From Onchocerca lupi (lineage: Eukaryota > Nematoda > Chromadorea > Rhabditida > Onchocercidae): a stretch of DNA of 64,000 nucleotides. Shown here one piece after another: positions 13,901 to 25,325 of this stretch. The stretch's first letter is position 1. Every line of letters begins with the position of its first letter. The DNA is taken from contig JAOVVO010000282.1 in the NCBI GenBank assembly GCA_028564675.1, forward strand, positions 31,799 through 95,798, given 5' to 3'. The notes under the pieces were generated by a model, which ran no database searches, was not told the DNA's origin, and worked only from the letters and a program-made list of their open reading frames with translations. The position numbers were made by a program, and so were the translations under genes.

Positions 13901-16434
13901 ATCATCCTATTGTTGCTAGGTTTTCATTATATCCTTTTTTGTATAAGATTTTCAAAAAAAAAAAAAATTGTCCATTACTGCTTGAATTTAAATTGAAAAT
14001 CTAAGTCAATTTGGAAGACTTACTTTCATTTCAGTTATATCAAGGCGGAAATTGGTACTAAAAAAGTGGGGAGTAGTGGAAATTTGTGGCAAACAATGGC
14101 CCATATCCTAGGTGTGAATGATGCAGCGCAATTGAATCCAGATGCTAACTTGGGTGATTTGGGTCTCGATTCACTTATGGGCGTTGAAATCAAACAAGCT
14201 CTTGAACGAGACTATGATATCGTTTTGTCCATGAAAGACATTAGAACCGTGAGTTTTATCTAATACTATTGTTGTAGGATATAGTTTGATTAAACCTCCA
14301 TAAGTGGTAGTATTTCCAATGTCTTCTGACAATCAACAACTCGCATCACAAGCTATTTTTAGAGGGATAAAAAATATCAACGTACTTATATTAAATCAGT
14401 AACTTATAATAATGTATGAAGTATGAAAGGATGATCATGTAAAATGCTTGAGTTATTATTTCCATGTAAACTTAAATGTGACACTTTTAGCTGACGCTGA
14501 ATAAACTTCAACAATTGGTAGATTCTGGTGGAACAGCTTCGACTGTGCTGCAAACAACTGAACTTGAACTAAAGAAAGAAAGTGAGAAGGAAGCGGAACA
14601 AAACACTGTTGAACAACTTGAAAGACAAATGAATCAATTATTTAAGTAAGTTTTTGACTTTTTTAATTCCGAAAGTAATTGCCTTTACGTTCGACTCCGG
14701 ATTAGTGAGCATTAATCATCTTTCACGGTTGTTTTTCACGCACTTCTAAAAGTTTCTTGCCTGATTTTTTAAAATGTTAAAATTTGTTTAGGATGAGAGT
14801 GGATGTAAACGATCTTGAACCGATGGATCTTATAGTAAAATGTAACAAAGTTGAAGCTGGACCGCCAACGTTTTTTGTGCATTCAATAGAGGGGATTGCT
14901 ACACCGTTGAAGAAAGTTATGTCGAAATGCAACTTTCCAGCTTATTGCTTTCAATCAACTAGGGAAGTACCACAAGACTCAATTGAGAAAGTTGCACGGA
15001 AATATATAATGGTATATGTTTAAAAGCATTATTAGGCCAGATTTGCGTTGGTGCTACAACATGATTAGTATTTGTGCGTGTATGTATTATATGTGTGTGT
15101 ATGTGTGTGCGTGTGTGCATGTACATGTGTGTGTATATGTGTGTATGTATGTATATGTGTGTATGTGTGTGTTTGTGTGTGTAAGTACCCGCAAGAGAGG
15201 AACTGTTTATGATAATTTACTATTTGTATATGAAATTTTTTTGCAGGAAATGAAAAAGATTCAACCGGAAGGACCATATCGGATAATAGGTTATTCTTAC
15301 GGTGCTTGCATTGGTTTTGAAATGGCAACGATGCTCCAGGAAAGTGATGGTGCGAACTCCGTTGAAAAACTTATATTACTTGATGGATCTCATCTTTATA
15401 TGCAAACTTATCGAAATGTCTGTTTTCCGCAGTTTGGTTTTTAATTTTGTTCATTTCCAGTTTTTAAAATTCCTGCTTAAATGATTTCACAATGGATAGG
15501 AAATTCGATAAATTGAAGGTTTATCGGATGGCATTTGGCGTAACCGGTGACACGCTCGTCAATAATCCGCTGTTTGAATCTGAAATTATGTGCGCTATGA
15601 CGCTGCGCTTTGCAAATGTCGATTACAAAAAATTCCGAGTTGAATTGCTACAACAACCGGGATTTAAAGCGCGAGTTCAGGTCAGACTTTTACAATATTT
15701 CCTTAGCTTTAGAATCCACAACTCCCAACGTGGTTAAACATATAGTATACCGAAATTCTAGAATTTCTGCACAGTTTAAAACTCACTAAAGCTTTTTTTG
15801 TAGAAGGTCGTGGACACAGTCATGACAACAGGTCTCTTCAAATCAGCTGATACTATTGATTTCGCATGTTGTGCCATGCGATCCAAATTTGTTATGGCTG
15901 ATAAGTAAGTTATTGCAATTTTACGTAGACTCATCGCGACAAAACATTATGGCCCTTTGATGAATTTTGCACTTGAACAAATATTACGAATTCAGCAATA
16001 AATTTACGATTCGTTTTAAAAATACGAGGAATCAAATCTTGGCTTGATTAATTTTAACAAAAATATCATTTAGATATAAACCGGAACGGAAATTTAAAGG
16101 ACTAATAACCCTAATAAGAGCAGAACAAGGAGCAGCAAGAGAGGAGGATGTTGGCTTTGACTACGGTATTTCACAGGTAATGATTGATTTCTAGAAGTTT
16201 CAGGAAGAGATACTCCTATCGTATTGGGTGTACGCTGCATCAAAATTTAAGTAAAAGAATAAGAAAGTGATGGAAAACAAAACAGGAAGACCATTACAGG
16301 TATCTGACGAGAACAAAGTGTATGTCGTGGAAGGTGACCATGATAGCTTCGTTCAAGGTAAAACTTCTGGAAAAACGGTGAATATAATCAATGACTTGAT
16401 TGCGGAAACAAACAAGAAAATTGAAAACGTATAA
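1..16434 (+). CDS. fasn-1: Type I fatty acid synthase, 5'-truncated by window edge
   Basis: Cytosolic multidomain enzyme that builds palmitate from acetyl- and malonyl-CoA with NADPH. Exons read from splice signals and phase: 1-162, 542-742, 964-1085, 1212-1381, 1451-1628, 1804-2212, 2311-2501, 2757-2953, 3405-3591, 3892-4221, 4391-4618, 5109-5280, 5429-5657, 6034-6224, 6394-6559, 6885-7100, 7197-7368, 7558-7838, 8379-8610, 8712-8995, 9615-9718, 9966-10189, 10635-10871, 11196-11317, 11469-11598, 11778-11948, 12077-12205, 12539-12714, 13019-13333, 13641-13919, 14035-14248, 14491-14645, 14792-15011, 15247-15417, 15500-15680, 15804-15904, 16074-16176, 16300-16434. The domain order matches animal FASN end to end. 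About the first 130 residues of KS lie outside the window (estimate from the human protein). The exon at 9615 was chosen over an upstream acceptor at 9472 because only 9615 keeps phase. The 15417/15500 junction does not keep phase. The gene ends at TAA 16432-16434. Confidence 0.96.
2311..4221 (+). other. FAS malonyl/acetyl transferase (MAT) domain
   Basis: The domain opens with GMGSQWPGM. The acyl-serine is in GHSTGEMCCGYADG (exon 2757-2953), and the partner histidine is in the SPAML-preceding FHSPAML stretch (exon 3405-3591). STSIPE and SPVLFYEAL follow in exon 3892-4221, as in animal FASN. The domain loads acetyl and malonyl groups onto ACP. Confidence 0.93.
4391..6559 (+). other. FAS dehydratase (DH) domain
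   Basis: The hot-dog-fold active-site motif HxxxGxxxxP is seen as DHIIDGRVLYPFTGH in exon 5109-5280. The second half carries YEYGQAFR, which joins to GIYRACNSGERGML across the intron 5658-6033, then GNWVTFLDSLLQ and LPTRVRYLRIDP, as in the family. The domain dehydrates the beta-hydroxyacyl intermediate. Confidence 0.9.
6885..8610 (+). other. FAS central core with inactive methyltransferase-like region
   Basis: Exons 6885-8610 align by position and pattern with the structural core of animal FASN that carries a pseudo-methyltransferase. ANGLAKWEVNG and FNADRLWSAAIVHD are the most readable blocks, then DGFIILVETTSDYE. No clean glycine-rich SAM-binding motif is seen, in line with the inactive domain in animals. 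Confidence 0.75.
9966..12205 (+). other. FAS enoyl reductase (ER) domain
   Basis: An MDR-type reductase. It shows INFRDVMLAYGRLPPDAIPG, LLGMEFSGR, PVVYTTVYYALV and the NADPH-binding HGGSGGVGQAAIAVALS (exon 11196-11317), then LGMAVFLKNITFHG and SSGKHIGK. It reduces the enoyl intermediate with NADPH. Confidence 0.95.
12539..13919 (+). other. FAS ketoreductase (KR) domain
   Basis: The Rossmann motif TGGLGGFGLELSQWL lies in exon 12539-12714. LVLTSRMGIRTGYQA begins exon 13019-13333. The catalytic serine, tyrosine and asparagine neighbourhood FSSITSGRGNAGQTNYGWSN is in exon 13641-13919, followed by IQWGAIGDVGV. It reduces the beta-keto group with NADPH. Confidence 0.94.
14035..14248 (+). other. 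FAS acyl carrier protein (ACP) domain
   Basis: The phosphopantetheine-bearing serine is in LGDLGLDSLMGVEIKQALE. The following helix reads LSMKDIRT. The whole ACP sits in a single exon, with a linker exon rich in glutamate and lysine (14491-14645) before the thioesterase. Confidence 0.95.
14792..16434 (+). other. FAS thioesterase (TE) domain
   Basis: An alpha/beta hydrolase that releases palmitate. FFVHSIEG opens the fold. The nucleophile serine is in GYSYGACIGFEM, a following strand reads LLDGSHLYMQTY, and the catalytic histidine is in VEGDHDSF near the C-terminus (exon 16300-16434). The intron 15012-15246 holds a TG-type microsatellite. The junction after residue pair RN (15417) to the exon at 15500 does not preserve phase with GT..AG signals. 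Confidence 0.92.
15085..15182 (+). repeat. TG-type microsatellite in a FAS intron
   Basis: Interrupted TG/TATG dinucleotide repeat within the intron before the GYSYG exon of the thioesterase domain. It creates spurious cysteine/valine open frames on the + strand and histidine/threonine frames on the - strand. Confidence 0.9.
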
Positions 16435-16464
16435 TATATTATGGAAGGTATATGTAGAAATAAT

Positions 16465-16870
16465 CAGATCATAATTTTCATTATTGCCAAAATTATAATC
16501 ATCATTGTAGTCATGATCATAATTATGACCATAATATCTGCAACAATTTTCATGAACACCATTGCAACTACGATTATAATACTGTACTGTTTGTAATTGC
16601 GATTATGGTTATGATGTGAATACAATTATGATTATGATTGATTGTAATCATACCACGGACACGATCACGATTGTAATTATGAGTGTAATTGCAACTATAG
16701 TTATAGTTCTGATTGTGGTTATGATTATAATTACGATTGATATTATGATTAGGACCGCAGCTGCGATTCTAACTATTCTTAGGAATTATGATTGTTATCG
16801 TAGTTATAGGTATGATTTTAACCATGATTATGATCAATGTTATCGGTGCGATTACAACTGCAGTTGTGAT
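16465..16870. repeat. Degenerate ATTATGATT-like repeat tract after FAS
   Basis: About 400 bases made of variants of GATTATGAT, ATAATTATG and ATTGTAATC, with a strong period-3 texture, starting about 30 bases after the FAS stop. The open frame through it (isoleucine/methionine/threonine, then tyrosine/asparagine/cysteine rich) is a product of the repeat. The tract could be part of the FAS 3' UTR. Confidence 0.75.
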
Positions 16871-16966
16871 TGCAATTTCGCACATTTTCTCTTCTCAATT
16901 TTTGCAACGAGTTTATTTCATTCAAGATGTGTAAATATTTCTATGTGCATTTTGATCAGTTATATA

Positions 16967-17270
16967 TTATGATACAAAATACTGATGTTTAGCTGGCTGG
17001 TACGCCATGAAATCATTGCTATTTCCACAAAGAGTTTTACCATTCGTTAATTTCCTGCCGAATAGAAAAATTTGACTGCCTGACGCAGTATTATTTGTAT
17101 TTGCAAGGGCGAGTAATACCAGCTTGAGATCACTTTTCTCCAAAAGATGGAAAGTGTTCGTAACTGCCGCTAAAATAGAGCTCGAATTGCATCCCAAATG
17201 AGGCAGAAGTTTGCTGCAATTTGCAAAAAGTAATCTTGACCAACAAAATGTTATATAATTTTGTGATAAT
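16967..17270 (-). other. Unassigned open stretch, several frames open
   Basis: On the minus strand all three frames are open over much of this stretch. The best is a 76-codon frame containing ILAAVTNTF and SGSQIFLFGR and ending at 16967. No family is recognised and no flanking exons were found. It may be a gene remnant or chance. Confidence 0.2.
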
Positions 17271-18545
17271 CATCAATTCGAGGTATTTTCGTGCCTTCTT
17301 TTTCACTTTTTGTAACATGTGTTTGTTTGAAGCTTCCAAGTTTGCATCTACGGCTCTTCAATATTCGTGCGTGCTTCCAAGACTGCATGAATGTTTTTTT
17401 GATATCCATATTCCATTTCAAGAAAGCCCATTAGTGGTTTTTCTTATCGAAAATAATCCGAATGAAATTCGAAATTTTTTGACAAATTCTGATTTCTCCA
17501 TATATTGTCGTGCCTCATCCAAACTTTTTGCTTATCTTTCTAGTTTATAATAGTCGCCAAATATTATAAATAAATGGTAAATCCTGCGTTACATATGCTT
17601 GAATCGTTATTTAGAATAATTAATACAGTGCTTCAGACAATGTGATCTTATAATTTCAAACATGACAATATTATGTATTTCGAATTACATCTTAAATGCA
17701 GAAACCAGAAACTTTCCATTCGAGAATTTCTCGAGCGAATGCTTCCTTAATGCTCCGTTAGAATATTGCTGTCTCAAAAAACAGCACTGTTTGAGGGTTT
17801 TTGTTTTTTCATTCGTTTAATGATTAAAATGAAATTATCAGTTGGATTTTTAGTAATGATGCGGTAAAAATTCTAAACAAAATTAATCCATTGATACTGA
17901 GCGAACATCGCTGAAAAAAGAAAAAAACTTTTATTATGAAAGCAGCGTTCTACAACACAATAGCATTGTTTTAGAGTTGTAGCTTTCTAGAACTGGTCAA
18001 GACATTTATTTTGAAAGTACTATAAGTTTGCTTGCTTCAAATAGGTAATTTTTCTAATGCTATCAAAATTCTCTATAAATAGTAATTAATTATAAGCATT
18101 TGTGAATTTTTCCTGTATGAATAAGCATCCGTCTTCATTCGAAGACTGAAAAAAGCGGGATAAGGCTCATCTGTCGTAAAAGTCTGCTTTCTTCAATCGA
18201 ATCAATCAGGAAAGACAAAAGCAGGAATCTGAAACTGTAGGTAAATAAGAAGCAATGGTCTCAATGAAAAAAATACATGGCTATTCCCGTTGAATTGTAT
18301 GGCTCTCAGTTCAAAGCGAAGTTTAATGATATATTAGCGTGCCTTTAGCACATCGGAATGTTTTTTCAGATATTTCTGCGTCAAAACAATGTTAGTTATA
18401 CACTGATGCTGCTGTGAACTGCATAGTTGAATATTTAACTCTCGTCCTTCCCATTTACTTTTCTGCGGTCATTACAAAACATTCTCCCAACTTGATTACT
18501 CAAACTCGGACATCCATTATCACTACTTGGTACCACTGCTAGATC

Positions 18546-18994
18546 TTAACACCAACCTCCGTAACCAAGTACTGACTGCGGAACATCTCCAGGCGATGAT
18601 AACACGGTACGAATGCCAGGATCGGCGAGATAAGCACCTTTAATACACTTCTTTACTGATCGCATAATTTGTTGGGCGGAGTTCGTCGTTTCAAGACAGC
18701 CTATAGGATGACTACGGCAGGGCGTGACTAATAATGGCCTAAAAACTTCGTTGGTGGTCTTGAGCGGCATTCGTACGTATCGCTCTTCGTATCGCTATCA
18801 TGGTCGTAATTCACTGCAATAGAAACTTGACTTCAAAAGTAAGCGTCAGGAAGACGCTGACCAATATGACAAAGGCATTAGAAATAAAGTGGAAATGTAG
18901 GACTCAAGCGGATTGGAGATGGGTGGCTTGTTATTCTCTAACGAACAGCCAATTTGGTTTTGCTTATGAGGCTTGTTGGGAATTTAACGTGTGA
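18546..18994. other. Short unassigned ORFs, possible gene or transposon remnant
   Basis: A minus-strand frame of 74 codons ends at 18546 and contains TPCRSHPIGCLETTNSAQ and TVLSSPGDVPQ. A plus-strand frame follows at 18800-18994. The base composition is richer in GC than the surroundings, which suggests former coding sequence. No family is recognised and no complete gene can be drawn. Confidence 0.25.
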
Positions 18995-19425
18995 TTTCCT
19001 TCGTTAAACTAAAAAATTATTCGTTGGTGATCTTCGAATGTTTGATTTGTACCACTTATGGTTGTAGCCTCCTGGCTTGAACTTTTTTCGTTCATCATGA
19101 GCAGTGTTTCGATTTTTCCTTGCATTGATAAAACTGGATACGAAATCCAATACTAAAGATGGCCCAGGATAAGATCCCATAGTCCGATGTCAGAACGATT
19201 GTGAATATCCTATTCAGATGCCAATACTCATATGCAGTATAGGCCTTCAAACAAAATGAACTTAACCGCTGAGATGAACAACTCTCCATTAAAGTGTGAA
19301 CTGTACGATTATATCCGCAAATCCTTGAACGGATTCATTTTATGTACTTTTAATGAGCACTATTCCGACAAAGTAGTAAATTCAAATGATAGGGAAAAGT
19401 AAGGCAGTTTCCAGGCGCATTTTGA

Positions 19426-19485
19426 ATAGAATTCAAGAAGTGGAAATATACCTATATTTAGGTATTTCCACTCCTTGAATTCTAT
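19426..19485. ncRNA. 60-base near-perfect hairpin, microRNA-precursor-like
   Basis: The left arm ATAGAATTCAAGAAGTGGAA and the bases up to CCTA pair with the right arm, which runs from TAGGTATTTCCACTC to ATTCTAT. About 26-27 pairs form, with one mismatch, one 2-base bulge and a 4-base loop. The strand is unknown because both strands fold. It could be a pre-miRNA, a short inverted-repeat element or a chance palindrome. Confidence 0.4.
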
Positions 19486-20210
19486 ATAAATCAATTTTCC
19501 GTGCTGGAAATGTGAGAATATTTTATTGAAAACAAGATTATCAATTTCTTATTTCAAATGATTATGGGATTCAGTGATGGATGAATGGTTCACGCCAACC
19601 TTTCATACCGTTTATCCCGAATTCCAGTACTACCCTAGTGAGTGCTGTAGAGTATATAAAATACTTTCGAGAATGTTATTCAGCAATTATTTATATCATA
19701 ATAATTGAAAGTATGCAAAGTTACTAGAAGAACGGATATTATCATAAGGTAGTCATTTTCCGCTGTTAAAAACACACATCAGATTCTTAGAGCAGTCTTT
19801 TATTATTAAAACAGAACAGCATAGTATAACAGTACAATATAAGTTGCAAAAAAATTATGCTCACACCAGAAAAATAGATAATTATTATTCAGACCAATGA
19901 CTTCCCATGTGCCAAATGTGAAAAATCCTTGTATAGAAAAATGTCACTGTTTTCATACTTCTTACATATAAACAAATACATTCCAGTGCTGGTATAATAA
20001 AGAAATGGAATTTAGAATTGACTATGTAGCGACTAATTGACTTCAAGTGAAATTCATTTCACTTCATATTTAGTCGACTCACTAGATAAATAATTTTTCG
20101 GCTGTAAAAATTGTATTCAATAAAATTGTAATTGTATTCAATCTAAACGAAAATCTGAAAGTTTAACTCACCTATATGATTGCTGACTCGAATTCAAATT
20201 GGACAATGAA

Positions 20211-21694
20211 TCATCTCCAAATATCGGCTGAAATTTCAATAAATTTAAAAATGTGATAAATAGCAATCTGCATAAAAATCAACTCAACTATTCATACCCT
20301 CCGAAACATCCCTACTACTGAGAGATAGAGAATTCCATTTCTCGCTTATTATAAGAGAAAGAAGTATGAAGAAGGCAATCAGAAGACAACCAATAGGCGC
20401 AACGACAACCATCATTCGATAGAAGCTTGTACAATCAACTGCGCTATCTCTAGTCCTGCAAATTATTCATTACTATCAACATCGGATTTTATCACTGGAA
20501 AGGTTTTCTGAAGTATAATAAAGTGGATAGGATTGACTTTGGCGAACTAACATGCAGGAAGATGGACTGAATAACTCGATCATTTGTAAAACAATTCCGT
20601 TTGAAATTTTATCCATAGAACTCAAAATACCGTAAACAAAGGCGCCACTTCCCTGCAGAAAAAAATCTTGTTTACTGCATTCATTTCAACCAAAATGGTA
20701 TCAAAAAAACAATGAGTAAAAATGTTTTAGCATTAACATAAATATGACAGCATAAGCAAAATGAAATAGTAAAAAAGCTAAACTGAAACTGGCTTTGCTT
20801 TGCATTTATTTATTTCAACGCTGATTTCAATTATCTACAGAAGTACTATCATCCTTTCCCGATTTTAAACTGTATTTTTCAGTGCTTGTATCATTGCAAA
20901 GCAAAAAATGAAGTTTTAATTTCAAAAGAAGCGAGAAGCTGTAAGAATAAGGGCAACAATGTAGCAACTCAGCGTTCACTTTTCATCTAGAGATAGTAGG
21001 AAATGAAACAGCAGAAAAAGTGAACAGAACAGACAAAGAATGACAGATCTCACGAAAGAATGAACCAAAAAGAAGCTGAAATGAACATAACTGATAAAAT
21101 GCTGGAAAAGCAAGCTTTATGTGTTTTATGAAAAAAAAAAAAAAAACCCCAAAGCGTTAATCTAATTGCTCAATAAAGTATGCTTCTAACTACTAATTCG
21201 ATATCGCTCGTTTAAATAACCTTAGCTCTTGGTGGCTAGGGTATAGCAAGAATCTTGCTTAAAAATTTAAAACGATTTCTCACATCCTGCAACTAATTTC
21301 ATGCCTTAATAAGATCATAACTTGAAATTAGACAAGTCAGTAACTTACTGTGTCTTGCCTAATAAGCTTTGCCACTGCAGAAAGTGAAGTTATTAACAAA
21401 ATTGCTTGAGCTGCACCCAGAAGAACAACATTTATATAAATTGGAAAATATGTATCAAATTGTATCACCAAGCAATTTGAAAAGCCACACAAACATCCAA
21501 GTAAGGCTAAACTCTGAAAACATAAAATCAAAAGAATAACAGTATGCATTTTAAATTTCAAATAGTAAATAAAGTTTCCAGAAATTTTAGAAGATATAGA
21601 AGCACACCAAAAATTAAGTTACAGAATCTTGAATTACGGTTTTAAGCTTTTTGTGACTCTTCCTCCGTAACATCAAGATAAGTATGTAAATTTA

Positions 21695-21732
<38 letters not shown>

Positions 21733-24700
21733 AATAATTAAAATACTCAATGAACATAAATTTTCTAAATCTCTTTTACCAATACTATCAAAATATATTC
21801 AACTATGTGATTCCTAAAACCACTCCATACACTATGCAGTAAGAAAGAAATACAATCCATAAGCCAAGATTGAATCAACCATTTCGGTGGCTGCTCCAAT
21901 TTTACTTCGCTTTCCTTTCTATCTGCCCGAATAACGTAAAATATACAAAAATTCACTTCCAACCTGCATCGACGATTTATAAAAGGTAAACTAGTCAAGG
22001 AAGAGATCACAAGCGACGAAAAATAAGAGGCCATCGGCAGTATAGCAACGTACTTCTGGAAATACAACAAATCCCAACAACAAATTCGGTAAATTAATTA
22101 TAAAAATTATAAAAACTGTATCAAAATTATAAAAATTATAAAAACTGTATCAGGAAAGCAATTTCCAGAAGCGTGTGATATTTTAAGTTACAGTGCAATA
22201 CTTTGTTATCATTCACTTACAAAAAAGACACAATCAAGTCACCTTCGAAAGATTCGGCAAATGTGTAATGTAGAACGGGAAATAAACTTGCGATATGTTA
22301 ATATACAATCTGCAAAGCACATATAACATTCCAACCTGAAAAATAATACCATACTCAATTTTAGAAACTTGCTAATGACCAACTTGAATATTTGAAATAT
22401 TTTCTAATTTGGTTTTTGAATAACAATTAAACTAAACATTAAAACGTTATTCCTTTAAATCGTCTAACCGCTTTTATATCGGAATACAATTCAGAAGTGC
22501 ATTGATAAATTTCGTCACGAATGCTTTGCTAATGCTTTTGAATTGTCTTTAATGGATTAGCGCAGAATGCTAAGTAGCCCAGAAATAAAACTTGACATAA
22601 TCTAGTCAAGCAACTGCTGTTGGAAAATTAGTAGTTTTCTAAACCTTAGGCATAACAAAAAGGCGTTTTAAACGATTTCATATTTCACAGTTGCACGAAT
22701 AGTATTTAAAAAATTAAATGCAAAATATTTATGGAAGTTGTTCCAAACAAAACTAAATTTTACGGATAAAAAATATCGGTTAAATAGGAAACAAACCGAT
22801 GACAACTTTTCAAAGAAAATTTGATTTTCTGTTGGCGGTCACTTAAAACTTCCCTTATAATGTAATAACCCATATTGCAATTAATTTATTTTTTCCTACA
22901 AAATTTGAGAACATACGTTCTCTGTTACATTCTCTACAAATATAAAATTTCTTGAAATGCAGCGCTACCTGGTAAAACTGGAAACGACACATCCATTTAA
23001 GGAGTGATAATTTGAATGCATGCAAAATTCCAAACTGATATCGCAACGAAGTAGATACAATAATATGACCATTTCTTGAAGGTTCTTTTATTACAGTATA
23101 AAAAATTATTTCAGTAAAAAGTCCCAAAACGATAACCATTCCAGCTACAATCTGAAAATGCAATGTATAAAGTTCATTCAAGTCTATTAAAATGCCGTTT
23201 TTCAAAATCGTTAGCAAAAAGCTTACATTAAAGTGCCGAAAGTCCCGTGGACCAACTGCAGAGCCGCTATCATCAAGATATAAAAGAACCGAAAGTACTG
23301 CAAAAATAATTAAATTAGCGACAACCGTGAAACCATGCCTATAAAAACAATGCAATAAATAATTGCCATGAAAAAAGTGGAAAAATGGAAATTATATCCA
23401 ACAATCTTCCCATATCTATTACACATATGCCCATCTCAGTTTATAAGAAACAACCTAACAGAGTTCATCGTCGTTCGACGACTCTCATCATACGTCAGCT
23501 CCGGAAGTAAAGCTAAATGTGAGATCTGCAAAACATATCACATGATTTAGCTCTCAACAAAAAAAAAAAAAAAAAACCATTGTAAATACTGGAAAAATTC
23601 CAATAGAACGGACAATAGTGATGTGTTCTCAGCTTAGTTTGAGATTATGGCACATTCAAAGTTTAAAAAGATTCAAGAAAAGAAAATGATATATAAGTGT
23701 GGAATAAACAAAATAGAAAGTGATTACTTGCACAGCAGCCCATCCAATTTGAAATACAATTACATATGGTGCATACCAGACAAAAAGTCCCCAATCAGTC
23801 GTTAATTGATCACATATGAAGCACTTATTGTAAATAAATGGAAATGAAAAAGTAACTAATACGGTACCTGCAACGACAAATGTAACATAATTATCTTTGA
23901 TTCTGCTTTTCCTAAATGATTCATATCATTTCTATTAAAAATAAACGAAACATATATTATTTATGTCACATTATGGGATTAAATGAACTTACAGATTCAT
24001 TAAAAAAAAAAAAAAAAAAGAAAAAATAATTACTATAACAACACACCAAGAGCATGCCATGATTTTCTTTGTCCGCAACGTCGAAAACAAAATGGAACCG
24101 ATGTCGAGTCGCTCAGAACTCCAATGAGCGCTGTGCTCAAAGCATCAAAAGTCTATAACAAACTGATTTATATCATTCACGACAAGCCATTTAACAGTGA
24201 ATTCGAACAGATGCAAGTATAAAATTTGCGGTATTAAACAAAATCGAAAAAGCAAAAGACCACATTCCTTAATTTATGTGAGAAAAGCTGAAAAATTTAT
24301 TTATATTTATTTTGCAGACATTACTGAAGCATTATAACACCATATTTTTCTTCTCTCTCTTTCTCTCTCTCTACTTCTACCATTCAGGATTCTAAATTCA
24401 GAATGCTGTGATGTCATACGAAATCAATAAGAAAATAATATCGCTTTTTTTCGACAGCATAACTGCATACTCATGAGACAATATTTAATTCTTCATGGCA
24501 CCAATTTATTCTAAATTCTAAGTCTGGAAAAAAAAATACGAAAGAAACACAATGAAACCTGGCCAATCAACATGATCAAACCCGCTACAGAATTGCGCAT
24601 AATAATCACTTTTTCCAGAAATAATAAAAGATATGTAAACCACATGCTGGCACACAAATCGTTATAAAAATGTCCAATTCCATACCCAAGTACCTTACAG

Positions 24701-25325
24701 TTATTCAATTCGTTTGATGGGTCAACATTTTCCTAAAACAAAAACTATATAAATGTCACTGTATAAAATCCAAATTCGTGTAAGTCTCTAACAGACTAGA
24801 GGAAAAAAAACAGAAAAGTGACGGTATGATACTTTATTTGAGAATCAACGCTGTTCACAATAGAGTAGCAAGTCATCTAGGAGAGAAACATATTTTGCCT
24901 ACGAGGGCTAAATATATTTTACTTCCAGCGGGAAAGTTTATTAAGAGAATAGAAGCTTTTTCCCCTCATCTTTTTACTCCTTGGTTTCTATTTGAATTCT
25001 CTTGACTTTTTTTATCTATCTGTTCTAACATTTGTCCGAAATTACTAAAATTATATCGAAATAGTTTCTTTCTTTTGAAGAAAATTTTTCTTCTAAAAAC
25101 GAGTAACCCACTGATGGTGCATAAGATTCTTACATGAAATCAGTCCTAAATAAATCGGTATGCTCGAAAATTTTCAGAAGAATAATGAAGTTTCCCATTC
25201 TGTATCAGTCAAACCCATCAAAAAGTTTGTTTCATCGAAGTATTGCTAATACTTACGACTTGTTCGCAAACATCACTCGTGATACTTTCTGTTTCCTCAC
25301 TATTCCTTTCTTCGTTACTTTCCAT
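20211..25325 (-). CDS. mfsd12: MFSD12-type major facilitator transporter
   Basis: Twelve-helix membrane transporter. The vertebrate MFSD12 is a lysosome/melanosome protein needed for cysteine import. Approximate exons, 5' to 3': 25257-25325, 24538-24735, 24042-24151, 23731-23869, 23447-23531, 23224-23341, 22973-23152, 22245-22337, 21965-22055, 21350-21513, 20549-20654, 20278-20457, 20211-20230. The family block GIGHFYNDLCASMWFTYLLL is almost identical to the human N-terminal helix. Later blocks are RRCGQRKSWHALG, ISHLALLPELTYDE, HGFTVVANLIIF, RLYINISQVYFPFYIT and GSGAFVYGILSSMDKISNGI. The start MESNEERNSEE gives an acidic cytoplasmic N-terminus; an upstream in-frame ATG also exists. The tiny last exon is the least certain part. 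Confidence 0.9.
21700..21729. repeat. TA dinucleotide repeat in intron
   Basis: About 14 TA units in the intron between the exons near 21.5 and 22.0 kb of the MFSD12-type gene. Confidence 0.9.
22096..22152. repeat. Two-copy tandem repeat, about 29 bases
   Basis: The unit AAAATTATAAAAACTGTATC with its AT-rich lead is present twice back to back, in an intron of the MFSD12-type gene. Confidence 0.8.

Larger units (their letters stand above)
16435..20210. other. Intergenic region between FAS and the MFSD12-type gene
   Basis: About 3.8 kb between two convergent genes. It holds the degenerate repeat tract, two weak ORF clusters (17.0-17.3 and 18.5-19.0 kb) and the hairpin at 19426-19485. Nothing else with coding or RNA-gene character was seen. 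Confidence 0.6.

Noticed and set aside
15016..15444. Cysteine/valine-rich ORF and the opposite threonine/histidine ORF
   Set aside because: The first part is the TG microsatellite of an intron. Only the part from 15247 is a real FAS exon.
16616..16972. 118-codon open frame rich in isoleucine, methionine and threonine
   Set aside because: Arises from the degenerate ATTATG repeat; no splice signals or family resemblance.
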